Shown here piece by piece: positions 60,229-64,000 of a stretch of DNA of 64,000 bases. Source of the DNA: Oehlia diaphana (lineage: Eukaryota; Glomeromycota; Glomeromycetes; Glomerales; Glomeraceae). The stretch is taken from positions 7,186 to 71,185 of the forward strand of contig QZLH01000413.1 in NCBI GenBank assembly GCA_003833135.1, in the 5' to 3' direction. The notes below the pieces were generated by a model, which ran no database searches, had not been told where the DNA came from, and was given only the letters and a program-made list of their open reading frames with translations. Position 1 is the first letter of the stretch. Every line of letters starts with the position of its first letter. A program made the position numbers and the translations under genes.

Positions 60229-60519
60229 ATGAATTTTTTATTTTATTACTTACTAAATTTTACGGTTTCTGTTTTGACCACGATAAAATATCTACGGATA
60301 TTATTCCTATGGGTAGATGCCGTGATATTGACGATATGGATCCTTCTATTTGAGGTGACGCGGGCGATTGATGCTGCTAATAATTGTATCGGAATGAATA
60401 ACAGAGCTTATAAGGAGCCTTCCTTTCTAATTTCACTTCGGTTAACAGAACACCTTTTCTTTCACCTTATAAGCGCCGTGGCTAAAGGGAAATTAGTTCG
60501 ATTTCTGGAAATTCACTAA
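60229..60519 (+). CDS. Possible small membrane protein exon (96 codons)
   Basis: The frame starts MNFLFYYLLNF, with hydrophobic stretches to about residue 45 (two possible membrane segments, including LWVDAVILTIWILLFEVTRA), then a polar part. Composition is less AT-rich than the flanks, which hints at coding. It may be one exon of a larger MARVEL-like membrane protein, but I found no partner exons. Confidence 0.3.
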   Translation: MNFLFYYLLNFTVSVLTTIKYLRILFLWVDAVILTIWILLFEVTRAIDAANNCIGMNNRAYKEPSFLISLRLTEHLFFHLISAVAKGKLVRFLEIH

Positions 60520-63500
60520 ATGAACTATATTTCTTGAGACCTGTGTCTTTTGCTCTTACAATAAGCTGTTTACCTTTTATTTAGACTCAACTATATGTTT
60601 TTGGCTAATATGCAGTTTGTTTATTTTCTCAATAACTTTGCGGGAAAATACTGGGAAAATCTAATAGAAATATGTGGTACAATAGTTGATAAACTTGTCA
60701 TTTAACATTCACCATATTATTCTTTTAATTTGCATTTGTATAAAGAAATAAAGGAAAAAAAAAATAATTGAATAAATAACAACTTTTTAAAAAACATGGC
60801 TTGTTTCTATAAAGAAAAAAAAAATAAAAAGAACAATTTAACTACAATCAAATTATTACTTTAGGGAAATGTCTCTTTTTCAGTAATACCACATATGGGA
60901 ATTTGACTAATTCATGTCACGAGTATTTTATCTCCACAGATCTCCACACTGTAGACACCATCTTAATAAATACCACCCAAAAAGATTGGATTTTGTCTTG
61001 ATGGTTCTGAGCACCTTACCCAGGAATACATAGTGAAGGAAGACAGGTTGATTTCAGTATTGATGGGGCGATCTTTTAAGAGGGAAATTGGTCGCTAGTT
61101 GGTACGGTGTAAGTATTTAGATGCAATTTATTTTTGTGCCTATGATTTTTTATTAAACTTTATTGGAAAGTCGTTCTGATGCTTGATAATATAGCTCTGA
61201 TTTGAATTTGTAGAACATTTCCAATACACAAATCGGCCAATACCCCATGGCTAATTCAAAAGCAATTAACAGGAATCAGCGTGGACTACATCTCAAAGAA
61301 CATCACGAAGAAGCCGTGGAACTTTATCCCAGTGATCCACTGCTTTGGCAACCCAAGTTTGGAATGCAGTGAGAAATGATGGTGATAGCAAGAAGTTTTA
61401 GTTCATAGCTCCTTACAAAATAAAAGTTTTGATAATCTATTTTGGCAAAGAAATCTTAGCTAAAGATGTACCGAACCCAAACATTATCTTAATATGTGCA
61501 AAGATAGGTTTGTACAAATGTTGCATTTCTACAATTAAAAGGATCAATGGGCGGTCACTTATGCGGACTTAGTTAAGTTTTTATTATTTTCATTAGTCTT
61601 TTGTACCGCACGGGAATGTTCTCGTTGGCTGGCAATAGGAAGTGTTCGTACTAGCTATGTGTTATAAAAAATAAAAATACTTTCGTGATTGATCAATAGA
61701 TTCAATGGGTTCAACGCAAACAACTAATTCTGTATTTGGTAAATTAATGGCTGGTTTTATTGGTCGTATATCGCTTAAAATAATAATAATAATAATAATT
61801 AAGGTATAAACTATTTCTATTTAGATAAATGATTTTCAAAAAGTTGGTGAAGAGAATTTAAAACTAAAATAATTGTTCATATAATACCGTGATCATATGA
61901 TTCTATAATATAATTAAGTGATCGAAAATAATATACATATTTCGAAAGTCCAATAGATTTGAAATAATGTAAATTTTTTTTTTTGAATAATAAATAAATT
62001 TTGCTGGAGATTATTAAAAACATGAAAAAAATTGAACTCAAATTCAAATTGTTTTTTTTTTGGTAACAAAATTTCCAAAAGGTTGTCAACGGCATTTTCG
62101 CGTAAAATTTGAGCATACCAAATCCAACAATCTCGATCGAAGTAATAAAATGGTAGAAAAAGATCTGAGATTTTTAGAACAATCAAGAAATAATTAGATT
62201 GAAAATTTTCACAAATAAACGAATACAAAAAAAAAAAAACTATTTAAAATAATCCTTGCCGAACATAGGATTGGTATGAAGTCTTCCTTGAATCAATGGG
62301 ATTGATCTCTAATCAATCAAAAGATACATACCTCTCCCACCCAAAATATTATTATACGGAATTTTAATTAAAGTAATAAAATTTAAAGATTTTTTTTCTT
62401 CTTCAAATTCATTATAATTGTAAATCGGTCATATAAAATTTTTCTTTATTTAATTGTTTGAATTATTATTTGCATTATTTGAATAATTTGCATTAATTAA
62501 ATTACTTATGTTGAGTTACTATGTTTATAGCTGATGCTCAAACACCATTCTTTTAAAAATTTTTTCAATTCAAAAGTACGCCCTCAGCCTTCAGCGACAC
62601 AGCCTAGACGAAATGATTTTAAAAGGATAATCCTTTTGAAATCTTGTCAATTGAGAATTTCGGACAGTACAAATATGATCCTTTCTTTTTGAACTAATAA
62701 TTCGTATCATTCGTAACTAACCAAACGGTTGGTTAAATGTGAAATTGTTACCCAAATGGTTTTTCTTGAGAATCTAAATTTTCTTGCCATTTGTAGAAAC
62801 AAGTTCGTTTGTCACATTGTATATTTTCAGGACGCAAAAGAATTATTTTCTCGTGATAAATAAAATTTTGACTTAAAAGTACAATGATTCAAATGATTGG
62901 TTGATATAATATGATTAAATGTTTCACAGATTTTTTTATCTTTTAAAAAAAATGTATAGTTTTCATACTTTCCATAAAAATGTTCAAAGCAAAAATATTT
63001 TAATTGCGGACGCATTTTTTTTCTTTATTTCACATTTAGCCTTACATTTTGTACAAACTTTGAAACTTATATTTTTATTATTGCTCTAAGCAAGTTAAAT
63101 TTCATGCTCTCCAATATTGAAAAGTTCTGCGACCTAATTATGCTCTTACACTTTCTGCGAAACATGTAGCGAGTTTGTTGATTGGTTGTGATTGGAAAGG
63201 TTGTGGAAAACATTTTAATAGTTAAATATCACGGGAGAACACAAACAGAAGAAATGCCATATAATTGTGATGGTTTAAAAAATCTCTCCAAAATTTTTCA
63301 CAAATTCATAATAATGTCCTCCCTAGCAATTATAGAATTCCCATGAGACTTATTATATATCATATATGACATTCATACTTGACCAAATAGCAATAAAAAG
63401 AATAATCTTTGGATTAAAATCAATTTTGGCATAATAAAGATATGAAATAAAAAAAGGTTATAGACATGTTGTTCAGGTGAATATGCTGTGATAAAGATTT

Positions 63501-63880
63501 CAAATAAATTCGTATAAATATAATAAATATGTTAATAATCTTTTTCTTTTTAATTTAATTATTTATTAGTGACGGGTGAGAAGACAATTTAAGAGCAGAA
63601 TTTCTTTGTTATATGCTAAAATTGAGCGAAACAACATAATCTCAACTATCCGAAATAGTTTGGAGATACTTTGTCGGCGCTATTGGGAGATGATTGTTGT
63701 TTTCAAGTAATTCTTTGGTAGTTATTTTACAAAGCGAAATATTATAGTAGCTATTTTACACGTTTAGGATAGCAAGTTGGTAACTAAAATTGATGTGATG
63801 TAGGAATAAGAATCTATAGGATCATTTATTGAAAGTTTTATTTATGTTATATAAATTAATAATAGATTTTTACTTCAAAT
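60520..63880. other. Spacer, no convincing gene
   Basis: A higher-GC patch at about 60950-61660 contains short frames (61243-61371 and about 61538-61667) with mixed composition but no recognisable domains. It may be an eroded gene or transposon. (AAT) repeats lie near 61780-61798. The rest is AT-rich. Confidence 0.4.
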
Positions 63881-63996
63881 CACCGGAGGTGATCATCACC
63901 GTTGGCCAGAATTATCAATTTTTACCGGCACTATATTTTTTTAATGCTGGTCGATCATCATAATTTCAGTCACCGGTGATCATCACCCCGGTGATA
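63879..63996. mobile_element. MITE-like palindromic element at window end
   Basis: The left part ATCACCGGAGGTGATCATCA and the right part TGATCATCACCCCGGTGAT are inverted repeats. Between them, CCGGCACTATATTTTTTTAA resembles the core of the degenerate element at 11583-11720. The target duplication may lie partly beyond the window. Confidence 0.6.
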
Positions 63997-64000
63997 ATTA

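Noticed and set aside
61877..62228. Overlapping minus-strand frames of 79 and 104 codons
   Set aside because: Low-complexity Phe/Leu/Lys composition, no domain, and mutual overlap.

Overview
The window is a gene-poor, very AT-rich fungal nuclear contig that looks like Rhizophagus or a close relative (Glomeromycotina, arbuscular mycorrhizal fungi). I infer this from the gene content: short GT-AG introns (about 60-95 nt), several tyrosine-kinase-like (TKL) kinases including a kinase-Sel1 fusion, F-box/LRR relics, AIG1-type GTPases, a SAM-domain PD-(D/E)XK protein and dense decayed transposons. No rRNA, tRNA or CRISPR was seen.

Layout. 1-9.0 kb: repeats, an F-box/LRR pseudogene, a hAT-like MITE and a kinase exon-1 relic. 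9.1-11.5 kb (minus): kinase-Sel1 gene with two in-frame stops. 13.4-13.8 kb: unrecognised frameshifted gene. 15.5-20.1 kb (plus): TKL kinase preceded by a 3.2-kb array of intron-like repeats. 24.7-26.7 kb (plus): intact seven-exon MFS transporter (498 aa, MFSD1-like). 27.7-28.5 kb (minus): decayed kinase. 28.7-29.3 kb: paralogue of the 13.4-kb gene. 30.2-33.2 kb (minus): intact three-exon, 914-aa transposase-like protein with a RING-like C-terminus. 34.0-37.6 kb: a nuclease island (SAM/PD-(D/E)XK pseudogene, Uma2-like gene, C-terminal paralogue fragment, coiled-coil gene). 38.0-39.5 kb: TIR element holding the N gap. 40.4-44.7 kb: frameshifted kinase-kinase-LRR-GTPase gene. 45.7-50.1 kb: pogo-like MITE, LINE fragment, and a TIR element with a smaller MITE inside its left TIR. 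52.5-55.5 kb: intact six-exon kinase-GTPase-GTPase gene (872 aa) followed by a decayed third GTPase copy. 56-64 kb: almost no recognisable genes, two MITE-like elements.

The strongest candidate for something new is the 15.6-18.85 kb array. At 31 consecutive boundaries the sequence reads AG-NNN-GTAA, with GTAAG at 30 of them. Intron-sized (81-124 nt) units, most carrying a CTAAC branch-point-like motif, are thus separated by exactly 3 nt. The 3-nt pieces vary, are much richer in GC than the units around them, contain no stop in the frame set by the upstream exon, and can join the kinase exon in frame through a 7-nt exon. Taken literally this is a gene with about 31 single-codon exons. It needs transcript evidence; the alternative is an expanded intron minisatellite.

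The kinase and GTPase genes resemble sensing or signalling multidomain proteins under birth-and-death evolution. Several copies have decayed, and two distinct kinase-GTPase fusions lie about 8 kb apart.
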